Shown here in pieces: positions 57,201 through 64,000 of a stretch of DNA of 64,000 nucleotides (position 1 is the first letter of the stretch; each line of letters begins with the position of its first letter). A program made the translations under genes and the position numbers. Origin of the DNA: Corbicula japonica (lineage: Eukaryota > Mollusca > Bivalvia > Venerida > Cyrenidae); the NCBI GenBank assembly GCA_038501625.1, contig JAZAYU010000265.1, positions 452,001 to 516,000 on the forward strand, read 5' to 3'. The notes under the pieces were generated by a model that was given only the letters and a program-made list of their open reading frames with translations, had not been told where the DNA came from and searched no databases.

Positions 57201-60200
57201 TATCGATTATTTGCATATACATTTCACAAGAAGCTATCGATTATTTGCATATCTATTTCACAATACTCTATCGATAATTTCCATATGCATTTCAAAAGAA
57301 TGGTCAGTGGTAAAACAATTTTCCCCTGGGGGATTAAAACGAGCTTCTAGGATGCAGCAGTCTCACGCTCGAGCCAACAGATTCTCACATGAACAAACTA
57401 GTTCAAGTTTCCTTGGTGAAATAACTTCAGCCCACACATTAACCCGACAATGCTGCATATAAAAAGGGGAGTAGGGAACGTTGAAAGCCACCGAACACGA
57501 CAAATATGAAAATATTGCAGTTTCGGTTTGATTGAGTTCTAAAACAGAACCTAGTAACATTGCCAAATAAAATCAAAAGGGCGGGTACTCAAACAGTGAT
57601 TTCAGAATTGTTATATGTATACAAATTTGTTCTTAATATGAACTGTATCAAACCGTATTATAATTTAACTAGAACACTTATATTCGTTAAGGATATTTTG
57701 AATCCTGGATATTGAAAGTAGCCGAATGAAGATAAATGTGACCCTCATTTATTTGGCCTGATACTCTTCTTACTTACACTTGAATGCTGACAGATGTTTT
57801 AATTTCCATAACCTAAGTAAGATAAAAGTGGTAAAAATGTACAATCTGACTTAATTTCGCTCCGATTTAACCTCACGATTATTGCTACAAAGTACAGTGT
57901 AACTGTCGACAATTGAATAATGCTATGTAAGTAGTGTTTACCTGTTTACCTGGCAATAAACTAAAATCCTTTGCTCGTTAGCCTGCAGCTTTAACCACCT
58001 ACTATCACTCCACGACAATAAATTTAAAGCAGATGGAAAAGAATTAAGAAACCAGATAACATGACATGTATCAAACTATGGCAGACTCGATTTGATTGAG
58101 CCTGTTTAGGCCATAGAAAATAAATTCCTAGATTCTCATCCCCGCTCGCCCCTCGAAAATCACTCCGCCCGAACGTTTTTTATTTTGAAAAAAAAAATAT
58201 ACGTACATCAAAATTTACCTTACGTTAATTTTTATTTAACGTTATTTTAATAATAGCATTTCTGTACAACGTTCTTAATTCTTATAATGAAAACGAAAGT
58301 TGTTAAAACTTCAACGTTCGCATTTCTTCTTCTTCCCGAAATACGCAGGGCTCACTTCGGAGCATCGTCGCATTTAAATTAAATTTTAATAACACATAGA
58401 CTAATACGATTGACGTATATTTCTGACCGTGCATTTTTATTTACAATGTTTAAACATTGTAACATTGACTTAAGTCCGATGTTTATAATATTTATTATGA
58501 GTGATAAATGATATGAACGACGCATATTTTTAATCATGCTAATACCTTGCCCCTAAAATATCCGAGAATTATTACATGTACATTGAATAAATTCATCCAT
58601 TTTACAACTGCTATGAACACGTGTTGAACACCTGGTCATTGACCGTTTTGATCTAAAATGTCAGCGATGCTTGTGTATTTAATATCAAAGACGCCGACGT
58701 CAACTTGAAACGGTGCGCACTGCTTGAACTTGTAAAAAAGAATTTCAAACCGTCGTCTAAAGGCCCGGTCACACCGCCCGAACGTTGCTGGAGCGTTCCT
58801 TGAACGGTAGGGAGGTGGTCCAAACGCTCGTCACCGCTCACAAACTGGAACAAAAAAATCGAAAACACGGGCGTTGGTTTAGCGATGCACCGCTGAAGCC
58901 GGCGTTGCTTTAGCGTTGGCTTAGCGGTAGCGAGCGTTGGTATAGCGGTGACGCGAGCGTTTGGTATAGCGGCGTTCTGCGCATGCGCCCAACACCGTTT
59001 CAACAACCCCGTGTCCGCTCGTAAAACGCTTATAAGCACTCCACCAACGTTTTTGCAACGTTTGATCGCCGCCCGGGCAACGCAGCGGTGGTGCAGCGTT
59101 AAAGAAATCGGCGTTGGCCTAGCGGACCCAAGCATCCACGAACGTTCGTCTAGCGGTGCAAAACTTTGATTGGGCGTTGGTGGAGCGGGGTTGAACTTTG
59201 CCGGGGCGGAAAATTTCCCCTTCTCACCGCTCGCAATATTTTGTGCAGCTCAAAACTTTCGGAGCGGTAGGAGGGCCCCTCGTGAAACATCAGCGTTGGC
59301 CAAGCGTTTACGGCGTTGCTTTAGCGGGCGCCAACTTATGTTTAACGGTGGTGAACGGTTTCAAGCGGTGATGAATATTTTCCACCGCTCCAGGGACGCT
59401 TCAGCAACGTTCGGGCGGTGTGACCGGGCCTTAACTAAGATTATTTCATTTCTTAATCAGCTGATTGTTTGTTGACAGCGTATCTGTGATAATTATAGCT
59501 TATTTCTGATTAACAACTATGGAGTTAATTGCTTGACAAAGGTAAGCAGAAATTTCAAAGGAAGAAACGTCTGGCATGTGTTGACGTATTCTGGACTTAC
59601 AATGACGGACGTGTCAATTAATGTACATATTACTAAATTTTCGGACGATCTTTTTTGAATAAAAAATCTCGTCTCTAAATATTCGTTCAGCCAGAAAAAT
59701 AATTAAAATACGTTATATAAATTTATTTTAAAATAGTATCAATTATACAACAACAAATTCTCATATATTTCCAATATATAGATACGTTCACAGTGAAAAT
59801 GAAAAATAAAAATTAAAAAATAAAAGCCGCCCACCCGCCCCATTTTTTCCCAAAATTAGGATGAGAATCTAGGAATTAATTTTCTATGGCCTTATGGGCA
59901 ATAATTGAAATGCATATTACGACCAACGCTACTGTAATATTATAATAGATAAAGATAATAGGTAATTAAAGAATTTGAAAGGCACCAAGACGACAAGTAT
60001 CAAAATATTGCAGGGTTTTTCTGTTGCAGCCTGTTTATTGGCAGTAACGGAAATGTATATTTCTGAACATACCACCTATCTCCGGCTTAAGCGCTCCTCG
60101 ATATTTACACAAATATATGTATCGTGATNNNNNNNNNNNNNNNNNNNNNNNNNNNNNNNNNNNNNNNNNNNNNNNNNNNNNNNNNNNNNNNNNNNNNNNN

Positions 60201-63190
60201 NNNNNNNNNNNNNNNNNNNNNNNNNNNNNNNNNNNNNNNNNNNNNNNNNNNNNNNNNNNNNNNNNNNNNNNNNNNNNNNNNNNNNNNNNNNNNNNNNNNN
60301 NNNNNNNNNNNNNNNNNNNNNNNNNNNNNNNNNNNNNNNNNNNNNNNNNNNNNNNNNNNNNNNNNNNNNNNNNNNNNNNNNNNNNNNNNNNNNNNNNNNN
60401 NNNNNNNNNNNNNNNNNNNNNNNNNNNNNNNNNNNNNNNNNNNNNNNNNNNNNNNNNNNNNNNNNNNNNNNNNNNNNNNNNNNNNNNNNNNNNNNNNNNN
60501 NNNNNNNNNNNNNNNNNNNNNNNNNNNNNNNNNNNNNNNNNNNNNNNNNNNNNNNNNNNNNNNNNNNNNNNNNNNNNNNNNNNNNNNNNNNNNNNNNNNN
60601 NNNNNNNNNNNNNNNNNNNNNNNNNNNNGTGATTAACTGCCTCCGGAATCCAGTTTCAATTAGTAATGATTGTTAACTCAGATAAAAATAAATAAGTTGT
60701 AAACGTCGTTAAACGCAACAATGGCTTTATTCTGATCATTGAATGGTGTTAATCGGAAAATATCGCATTGAAGTTTCCATGTCCATCGCTATATGCAAAC
60801 CATCGTTTGAGATGGATCAAAATTGTAATGTTTACTGGATTATATACTCAGTTGAGCTCAAACCGTGGCTAGGCGGCGTGGACAGTAATATGCATTCCTA
60901 TTACTGCCCAGGAACAGAAACAATCAAACCAATCCTGCAATAGTTTCATATTATTTTGTTGTTTTCGATGGCTTTCATAGTTCCCATTTTCATCTAGTAC
61001 ATTATTTTGATATAAGAAGTATTGCTAACTTGTTAAAGGCACTATAGTCAGCAACTACGAAAACCTCTATTACCAGAGGGTTCTCAGCACGTGTTCCAAT
61101 CGTCCCTCCACCAACTGTTTGTTGAATACATACTTAAAAAATAGAACAAATATCTAACATATCTTATCTAACAAACATACCCTCCTTTATTTTAATTAGT
61201 AATCACTATATAAGTATGTTATATAAAATATTTTATAAAAGACATTGCCTTAAAGTTTTAAAAAATATATTTCGTAAGACTGAAAAGTGAAGATAGTATC
61301 TAATCTTAAGCAGCTGACCGGTTGAAACTGAGCTTACTTTCCAAACCGTACCATTCAAATGAAGAGTTTCTTGGCGGGTCTCCAATCTAAGTTTTATAAC
61401 TTTTGGCTAAGCTATCACATGCTGTTGTTCACAGCAGGTTAACAGACCAAAAGCCACATTGAAATTCACCAATTACTATACATATCAAAATTTACTATAC
61501 TGGCTCGGTTTGCTTGAGCATTTAAATGAGCAGTACAGAAAATCCATATTACTGTGCTCAACGTGTTGAACGCTACTCAATATTTACTTTAATAAATGTA
61601 ACAGTAAATCCACCTAAATCAAAAAATGGAATATATACAGACGTAAACAGATAATTATTAAGTTTTCTATTTTATATTGGCAATTTAATTCTCGTATTAG
61701 CGCAGCACTTCTCGTATTGGCCCGTATGTATATAAATTATTTATTATGTTTATTTAATAAATATAAAATTGCCATTAATCAAGTTAACTCACATCGACAT
61801 GGTTATTGCGCTTCGGGAAAGCATATTAGGTTCGGGCCTTCGGCCAAGGGCTAATATTTTTACTCATGGCCAAATTACAAGGTCAATATGAATTCACTTA
61901 AATAATAATAGTACATTAATGTCGTTTTTTATTAATTAACTAAAACAATATTGACACAATATGTACAATTCGGTCCACCTTATATGGGTTGCACTCAATT
62001 CATATGAAATTTCAACAGGGCCAATACGAGATAACCTGGGCCAATACGGGTTTTACTGAGCCAATATGAGATCGCATGATTCTGATTGGATAATGAACTG
62101 GTCCAATATGGATTAAATCACTTCCTTTTAAAAACAAAAATGCCGCCATTTTGGAATTTCTAAGTCGAATTTTTATGGATAAAAATGATAATAGATAGTG
62201 TGACTTTGGACACGAGGTGCATTTATTCAAAGCGGCAGAGGATAAGTCTATGTTGCCGCTTTTGGTCGTTTCTTTCTGTGTAATGAAAATCTTTGAGTTT
62301 ATCTAACTCATCAGTACAACAACAACGCGGATGTCTGCAGCAAGAATTTCTTTAAACTAAAAAACAGTGACTTTTAAGGGATTACTCTTGATTTGAGCAA
62401 GTATATTCAGAAAAATTTTGCAAAAAGGATCAAAGCTTCGTTTGGATAACTTACAGACATGATAAATTGAGTATTACATGCGGAATTCGTGGATGGAATG
62501 TGCAAAAAAGAAATTTTTTGGATATATTTGGATATGAACTTAATTTAGACTGGAAGAACAAGAGAGTTGGCTGCCACAGTGTGTAGGAATGTTCAGGTTG
62601 TTTTTATATTCAAAACAAAACAACCTTCATATCTGCATCTCCATGGTAGCTTATATCAGCCAGGTCACTACTGGACATAGACTCATTGAAGATGCCAGAC
62701 ATTAGAATCAGAGTTGACACTTCATCTCTTCAGGCCGGTAAATTAGCAAGTCTAGAACTATGAATATTGTGTTAATTAATAAAATTGTCATTAATCAAGT
62801 GAATTCATATTGGCCTTCGGCCTCGGGCCAATATGACTACCCTTGACCCAATAACAAGGCCAATATGAATTCACTTGATTAATAACATTATATTATATTT
62901 TTGGATTAAAAAAATATATTTCATGAGTTATAGGAATGCATATACATTTTTTATTCATGGGCATATTTAACGTTGTGGTGTGCGTTAAAAAATCTTTGTC
63001 AGTTCTTTAATCCGACGGTGATTTTAAATTTGCCAAATTTTATAGTTCACAAAATTATATAATCTTGAAACGATTTGCCAAAAAATCCAGGAAAATTAGT
63101 AAATATTATAGATTGAACAGCATAAAGAATAAATATATGTATCTTACGCAGCACTGCTAAAGCAAACGCTATGATTGACCAAAACGCCAT
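40232..63190 (-). CDS. Secreted M12B metalloprotease, ADAMTS-like, with repeated Cys modules
   Basis: A predicted secreted zinc endopeptidase. Exons in order on the minus strand: 63190-63148 (signal peptide), unseen prodomain exons, then 57812-57778, 56350-56254, 55733-55656, 55124-54973, 54124-54078, 51923-51818, 51371-51219, 47394-47250, 46802-46674, 45550-45499, 44459-44254, 43710-43591, 43263-43212, 42266-42105, 41325-41188 and 40347-40232 (stop). The last sixteen join without a phase break into 595 codons. The zinc site HEIGHSLSCEHD fits HExGHxxxxxHD of M12B proteases, and YLMDAG is a plausible Met-turn. Two ADAMTS-like disintegrin/cysteine-rich modules and four six-cysteine modules follow. 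No thrombospondin repeat or transmembrane segment was seen. The exit phase of exon 1 (1) does not fit the 57812 exon (0), so at least one exon is missing; a 500-N gap lies in between. Confidence 0.88.
41331..42104 (-). repeat. Duplicated intron segments with a partial exon copy
   Basis: About 170 bp at 41398-41567 recurs at 41928-42103 (aactgctgaaaacaatgctg ... aagtcatttaaatatgtaa). A shorter piece (agacaatatgttttag.ctcgg) at 41331-41365 recurs at 41568-41600. The exon text gcttggctcttgaccatatc (41269-41288) is repeated in the intron at 41369-41388. These nested copies show local tandem duplication around the six-cysteine exons. Confidence 0.85.
43212..44459 (-). CDS. Protease second disintegrin-like/Cys-rich module (3 exons)
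   Basis: Exon 44459-44254 encodes a six-cysteine module (KCLAGERSG ... CCVSCKQAK) fused to QVDQQCKEAFGPDSHMCR. The latter matches the start of an ADAMTS disintegrin-like domain (QC-x-x-x-FG-x-x-S-x-x-C). Exon 43710-43591 (40 codons) continues with LCDKLFCLSGDNVCD and YDKTPCGNQK. Exon 43263-43212 adds WCMDGQCVSD. Length and phase of the last exon (52 bases, 0-1) equal those of the matching exon in the first module. The pattern follows ADAMTS LWC ... DGTPCG ... WC-x-x-G-x-CV. Confidence 0.85.
43711..43990 (+). repeat. Degenerate AT-rich minisatellite in protease intron
   Basis: Two ~39-bp copies (tatgaaatacaa.caaactatacttggaac) at 43711-43780 are followed by loose ~30-bp units around 'gaatatgtatgtgcaa'. 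The array directly abuts the acceptor of exon 43710-43591. Confidence 0.7.
44037..44253 (+). repeat. ~43-bp minisatellite ending at an exon donor
   Basis: About five copies of a unit like 'aaaaagctaaaaaccggaaa' plus 'aatgacataatttattataa'. The last copy runs almost to the donor of exon 44459-44254. Confidence 0.82.
45050..45400 (+). repeat. Intronic dispersed repeat (gtacggggaga / attgcaggctcgg family)
   Basis: Two partial units: 45055-45150 (gaaagccaattaacacgacaaatatc ... attgcagg) and 45236-45395 (gtacggaaagattttttata ... gccaccaaactctaccg). The same words recur in the same orientation at 40740-40860, 50820-50930, 54560-54760, 57470-57560, 58030-58130, 59930-60070 and 61445-61560. Nearly every large intron of the protease gene carries one. 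Confidence 0.75.
45499..47394 (-). CDS. Protease first disintegrin-like/Cys-rich module (3 exons)
   Basis: Exon 47394-47250 encodes a segment ending GKLYSYDEQCVIKQGKGSY, close to the ADAMTS signature G-x-x-Y-x-x-x-x-QC-x-x-x-x-G-x-x-S. Exon 46802-46674 (43 codons) has VCLRLWCYIPC and AADGTPCASGHV, matching LWC and DGTPC of the ADAMTS cysteine-rich region. Exon 45550-45499 adds SCLFSQCVKD. Acceptors and donors are GT-AG and phases 2-0, 0-0, 0-1 are consistent. Confidence 0.87.
45836..45960. repeat. Small foldback (gtggtcgcaaacattgcaaatg)
   Basis: The left arm at 45840-45861 reappears inverted at 45931-45953 (catttgcaatgtttgcgacacc) around a ~70-base loop. It lies in a protease intron and resembles a short MITE. 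Confidence 0.7.
46481..46637. repeat. Large palindrome with ~75-bp arms
   Basis: The left arm (ttattagacgtttaactgta ... cttgaaaagtcatattggac) is mirrored in the right arm (gtccaatatgacttttcaag ... agtaaaacgtctaataa), centred near 46559. Related words (gaccgtccaatatt, cttgaaaagtcat) also lie at 46240-46450. It sits just downstream of the donor of exon 46802-46674 in the protease gene. Confidence 0.88.
46925..47026. mobile_element. Decayed palindromic MITE remnant
   Basis: Only the right arm is clear (aaccaatcagatgcttggga ... gttttatgtttttgtgcccc). It lies in the intron between protease exons 47394-47250 and 46802-46674. Confidence 0.55.
47441..50237 (-). mobile_element. 5'-truncated LINE with intact reverse transcriptase ORF
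   Basis: Non-LTR retrotransposon inserted in the protease intron, in the same orientation as the gene. Its ORF (50234-47763) is unbroken for over 810 codons. The 3' UTR ends in a short tandem tail, five copies of TTGAC on the minus strand at 47441-47466. The upstream in-frame stop at 50235-50237 and absence of an endonuclease region show 5' truncation near the endonuclease/RT junction. A target-site duplication was not clear by eye. Confidence 0.9.
47763..50234 (-). CDS. LINE ORF2 remnant: reverse transcriptase and C-terminal zinc motif
   Basis: Copies element RNA into DNA at the target site. Counting from the TTG at 50213, RT motifs are seen in order: NNKACGYDKI (~177), IIHPIYKKKGD and NYRPITLLS (~225-250), CQAGFRKNQST (~276), FVDLKQAFDTVW (~311), GVRQGENLSPLLF (~369), LLYADDTVILAE (~421, catalytic YADD) and EFKYLGVFFS. 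Near residue 765 a C-x2-C ... H-x4-C pattern (CTTCEGQLGDEFHYLFQC) matches the C-terminal motif of jockey/I-type LINEs. The endonuclease is missing, so it cannot be autonomous. The frame has no stops or shifts, which suggests recent insertion. The exact clade is undetermined. Confidence 0.93.
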   Translation of the reverse strand, partial: EHIYQTSLNQIVEDIADTFSISAKQSFEQNKGHSSFSNEVKTPSWFGFRCKKARRNFHRAKYLYKIFRNDVNKTNLKNTCKIYKNTMKKYHNEYKNSSINKLRKLRKSDPRKYWKILHGKKPTESAANLNELHNFFKNTNYQENINIAQNNLDNDIISEDNINNEINGIITEAEIEFAVKNLKNNKACGYDKILNEHIKSTFNLLKHVYVKLFNVIFDSGIVHVPETWTIGIIHPIYKKKGDATNPENYRPITLLSCLGKLFTSVINNRITSYIENNNLLNRCQAGFRKNQSTADHIFVLNSIISILHNSKKTLFCGFVDLKQAFDTVWREGLWEKLLNTNINGKCLKLIKNMYQNIKSCVRLNSTCSNFFPSNIGVRQGENLSPLLFSIFLNDLHQYFSDSVNVNGITVTDELILNELHVFLKIYILLYADDTVILAENEIDFQNALDNYQNYCDIWKLTINLSKTKVVIFSKRRQPNASFTLNNQPIEIVEEFKYLGVFFSKNGSFLKTKKHFASQATRAMFSLIKNGNRLDLPLDLQIDLFNKTIKPILLFGVEVWGFGNIQLLERVQLRFLKHIFKMKNSTPNYMVYGESGCHPLWVDIEERMVNFWSSICTTNNLPNCKLSCIIYQHLRVIIRNLPDNLLKKRFPWVYCIKNVLMKTGLINIWETHVFPNTKWLKLTVKQKLKDLSINEWFSNVENSSKGQTYRIFKHNFQTERYLANTPKQYVYHILKFRTRNHRFPVETGSWSRVPVNQRFCTTCEGQLGDEFHYLFQCRLFEQGRKLYLKPYYYRRPNTFKMDQLLNTNNQKEYSNLCKFIKIIY
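50369..50440 (+). mobile_element. Partial tRNA-related SINE at the LINE 5' border
   Basis: ctaggcgcggtagccgtgat and ggtgcgggttcgctcgccag match the B-box half of the SINE at 39111-39545. The A-box half is absent. Confidence 0.65.
51219..51923 (-). CDS. Protease zinc-site and Met-turn exons
   Basis: Exon 51923-51818 encodes GNAVLGAECTR and ends in TMAHEIGH. Exon 51371-51219 continues SLSCEHDGQNN, then GYLMDAGSYVDN and KWTFSTCSINYIKTFL. Together they give HEIGHSLSCEHD: three zinc-binding His, the catalytic Glu, the conserved Gly, and the Asp after the third His, all present. The intron falls within the motif, right after GH (phase 2). The KW-x-F-S-x-CS segment matches the end of the M12B catalytic domain. 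The protease is therefore predicted to be active. Confidence 0.93.
51448..51570 (+). repeat. ~20-bp minisatellite in protease intron
   Basis: About six copies of an aaaatgtgacaaatcgcacc-like unit. Confidence 0.88.
52466..53169 (-). mobile_element. LINE endonuclease fragment with 2A-like motif, frameshifted
   Basis: The reading frame from 53169 encodes a hydrophobic stretch followed by LLMLSNDIRPNPGP (motif at 52981-53004). It then runs into an APE-type endonuclease start: LNVQSLRS, then YDILVLTETWLTDNF. A frameshift near 52740 moves the rest to another frame (IYLRNNLHGKL ... GGFYRPPNA ... ITGDLNID). The copy stops at about 52466 with no reverse transcriptase, so it is 3'-incomplete and dead. 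It is not the missing 5' part of the LINE at 47441, which lies elsewhere and ends at a different junction. It is inserted in a protease intron, in gene orientation. Confidence 0.85.
54560..54760 (+). repeat. Best copy of the intronic dispersed repeat
   Basis: This copy carries both halves of the family in order: atgtacggggagacatttta, gcgccac-like part, aacaacgtttctgtgacatt, then cacaacacgacaaatatg, attgcaggctcggctcgatc and gctgtaatagaaatgcatatt. See the entry at 45050 for the other copies. The first half is shared with the SINE region at 39300. Confidence 0.78.
54828..55020. repeat. Four ~47-54-bp tandem copies across a splice donor
   Basis: Units beginning gtaaacaacatggcgtg start at about 54828, 54876, 54929 and 54976. 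The rightmost copy is the 3' end of coding exon 55124-54973 (peptide IPHDHAMLFTM and donor AT/gtaagt). The other copies lie in the following intron; two keep the donor-like acttacatt, and the last has actaacata. Confidence 0.88.
54973..57812 (-). CDS. Protease N-terminal catalytic exons
   Basis: Exons 57812-57778 (VMEIKTSVSIQ, least certain), 56350-56254 (WYTMLDTHISHSSR ... LTKWIGAMMHS), 55733-55656 (ANLVYKQLEADGIFISIKMV) and 55124-54973 (TVADSPWTETIKF ... IPHDHAMLFTM) are followed by 54124-54078. They follow the M12B order: first strand (VExx), the helix with N-x-V-Y-x-x-L, the strand I-x-x-V, and the HDHAxLxT motif that precedes the zinc helix. All are GT-AG introns with agreeing phases. 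Confidence 0.85.
55901..55999. mobile_element. Palindromic MITE, copy 10 (partly deleted)
   Basis: gagactagtctcaaatcctcaagcatctgatt is intact, but the right arm is shortened. A second scrap (gtgcctaaagttataaaactgagc) lies at 56155-56180. Confidence 0.75.
56700..57300 (+). repeat. Dispersed repeat pair with octamer-bearing minisatellite
   Basis: Two related blocks (56700-56850 and 56935-57090) share 'tgaccgttcc.aggcggta' and 'tgtggtgtccttt / gtggcgtcctattt'. Each is followed by ~40-bp units 'ctatcgattatttgcatatc'. ATTTGCAT occurs at 56853, 56887, 56925, 57209 and 57243. Confidence 0.7.
58761..59431. mobile_element. GC-rich MITE with ~35-bp TIRs and TAA target duplication
   Basis: Ends aggcccggtcacaccgcccg and cgggcggtgtgaccgggcct are perfect inverted repeats continuing through aacgttgctg. 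TAA flanks both sides (58758-58760, 59432-59434), which fits the 3-bp TWA duplication known for PIF/Harbinger elements. The 671-bp interior is far richer in GC than its surroundings. It is built from repeated words such as agcgttgg, tagcggt and aacggt. No transposase is present; open frames inside are by-products. Confidence 0.87.
60129..60628. other. Assembly gap of exactly 500 N
   Basis: 500 undetermined bases, the size typical of an arbitrary scaffolding gap, so the true length is unknown. It lies in the part of the protease gene where the prodomain exons should be. Confidence 0.98.
61770..61905. repeat. Foldback element, diverged copy
   Basis: attgccattaatcaagttaa at the left is mirrored loosely by caatatgaattcacttaaat at the right, around a cttcggg/ccttcgg centre. 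It is the same family as 62775-62890. Confidence 0.7.
62775..62890. repeat. Foldback element with 30-bp arms
   Basis: attaatcaagtgaattcata + ttggcc is mirrored by ggccaatatgaattcacttg + attaat. The centre is cttcggcctcgggccaatat. No ORF. Confidence 0.85.
63148..63190 (-). CDS. Probable signal-peptide exon of the protease
   Basis: On the minus strand ATG GCG starts a 14-codon hydrophobic stretch (MAFWSIIAFALAVL) that ends at C/gtaaga in phase 1. Such a short hydrophobic first exon is typical of secreted proteins. Assignment to the protease rests on strand, position and the need for a signal peptide; linking exons were not identified. Confidence 0.55.
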
Positions 63191-64000
63191 GTTGCAAGCT
63201 GTCCTATCAGAAACTGACCTATACAGAAAGTTTTTGTGAAAGTTACTTTCTTCTCTTATCATTGAACAGACTAGAATAATGTATATAAATTAATATGAAT
63301 GGAAATTTCCTATAAAGGTCATTTTCTCTGTGACCTGTTAAGTAAATGGTTCACAATTTTGCTCTACATTCTTATCTTAATGATCTCTAAGCAATATTAT
63401 CGTGAGAAAACGGACGGAAAATACAGCGCTATATTTAAACGAAGATTGAACTTTGACATGAATATTGTTAACAAAACAAAACTTTCCCTGGTGATTTGTC
63501 CTTCCATCGTTTACGTTTAATTAAAATCATTTCTGCTCTGAAACTGCGTTGCCGTTTTGTAGTCAGTTCTTGCGATCTGTGAACCAGATTTTGTAAACTA
63601 GATCTTTTAATTATGGAAGCCCTGGACTGCAATTCTGACTTGTGACTGATCACTTCTAACTTTCGAGTTATGATTTGTGACTTCTAACTTTTAATGATAG
63701 AATTGCAGGTCAATGGCTTCCATACTTACAGGTACAGAATCTTGAAAGAAACAAAATTGAAGAGGCTTAACGCTATTTTTATGTTGGCACTTCTGGATAC
63801 AGTATTATGCGTTGTACCAACTTACTTGTACCAACCGATTTTTATTATTAATTCACGGGATTTAGTTGTCAATGCGGCAGTTATATAACATTCTTAAAAA
63901 GTTTAACCTGAAACGACGGGGATTGCATACGTTCACCCCACTGGATACAATTGTCGATATTATTTAATAGGAGCTGAAAACTGTGGGTTATATATCTATG

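Noticed and set aside
58653..59475. GC-rich ORFs on both strands
   Set aside because: They lie inside a TIR-bounded MITE composed of short repeated words.
60117..60636. ORFs across the N run
   Set aside because: Artefacts of undetermined bases.

Overview
The window is AT-rich, intron-rich animal DNA packed with simple repeats, miniature inverted-repeat elements (MITEs), SINEs and LINE copies. The gene families, the intron structure and the types of repeat suggest a lophotrochozoan, most likely a bivalve mollusc. That placement is inference; nothing here fixes the species. Three spliced genes could be rebuilt by hand with consistent reading phase across their introns.

Layout. Positions 1-19.8 kb hold no recognisable complete gene. 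They contain microsatellites, a fragment of 28S rRNA carrying the sarcin-ricin loop (5521-5602) next to a 58-bp minisatellite, a TTAA-flanked MITE (7494-7871), copies of a palindromic MITE, a tRNA-derived SINE and one orphan exon-like ORF (16155-16397, minus). Positions 20781-25974 (plus) carry a complete six-coding-exon odd-skipped-related (osr) transcription factor gene with three C2H2 fingers, followed by a probable long 3' UTR to about 27.9 kb. Positions 28667-31436 are a 30-bp tandem array with a recent 720-bp higher-order duplication, bordered by MITEs. Positions 35905-37931 (plus) carry a two-exon secreted leucine-rich-repeat protein whose signal peptide is split by the intron. Positions 39111-39545 carry two tandem tRNA-related SINE units.

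From 63190 down to 40232 (minus) lies one large secreted metalloprotease gene of the M12B (ADAM/ADAMTS-like) type. Sixteen consecutive exons from 57812 to 40232 join in phase into 595 codons. They encode the zinc site HEIGHSLSCEHD, a Met-turn, two ADAMTS-like disintegrin/cysteine-rich modules, and four six-cysteine modules. No thrombospondin type 1 repeat is visible. A signal-peptide exon at 63148-63190 probably starts the gene; the prodomain exons between it and 57812 were not found, and a 500-N assembly gap lies there. Its introns hold a 5'-truncated LINE with an intact reverse-transcriptase ORF (47441-50237), an endonuclease fragment of another LINE with a 2A-like motif (52466-53169), several minisatellites, a repeat family shared between introns, and a GC-rich MITE (58761-59431).

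How the genes relate: osr is a nuclear developmental regulator. The LRR protein and the protease are both predicted to be secreted. Nothing in the sequence shows that the three work together. The clearest novelty is the domain order of the protease and the exon-phase record of how its cysteine modules multiplied.
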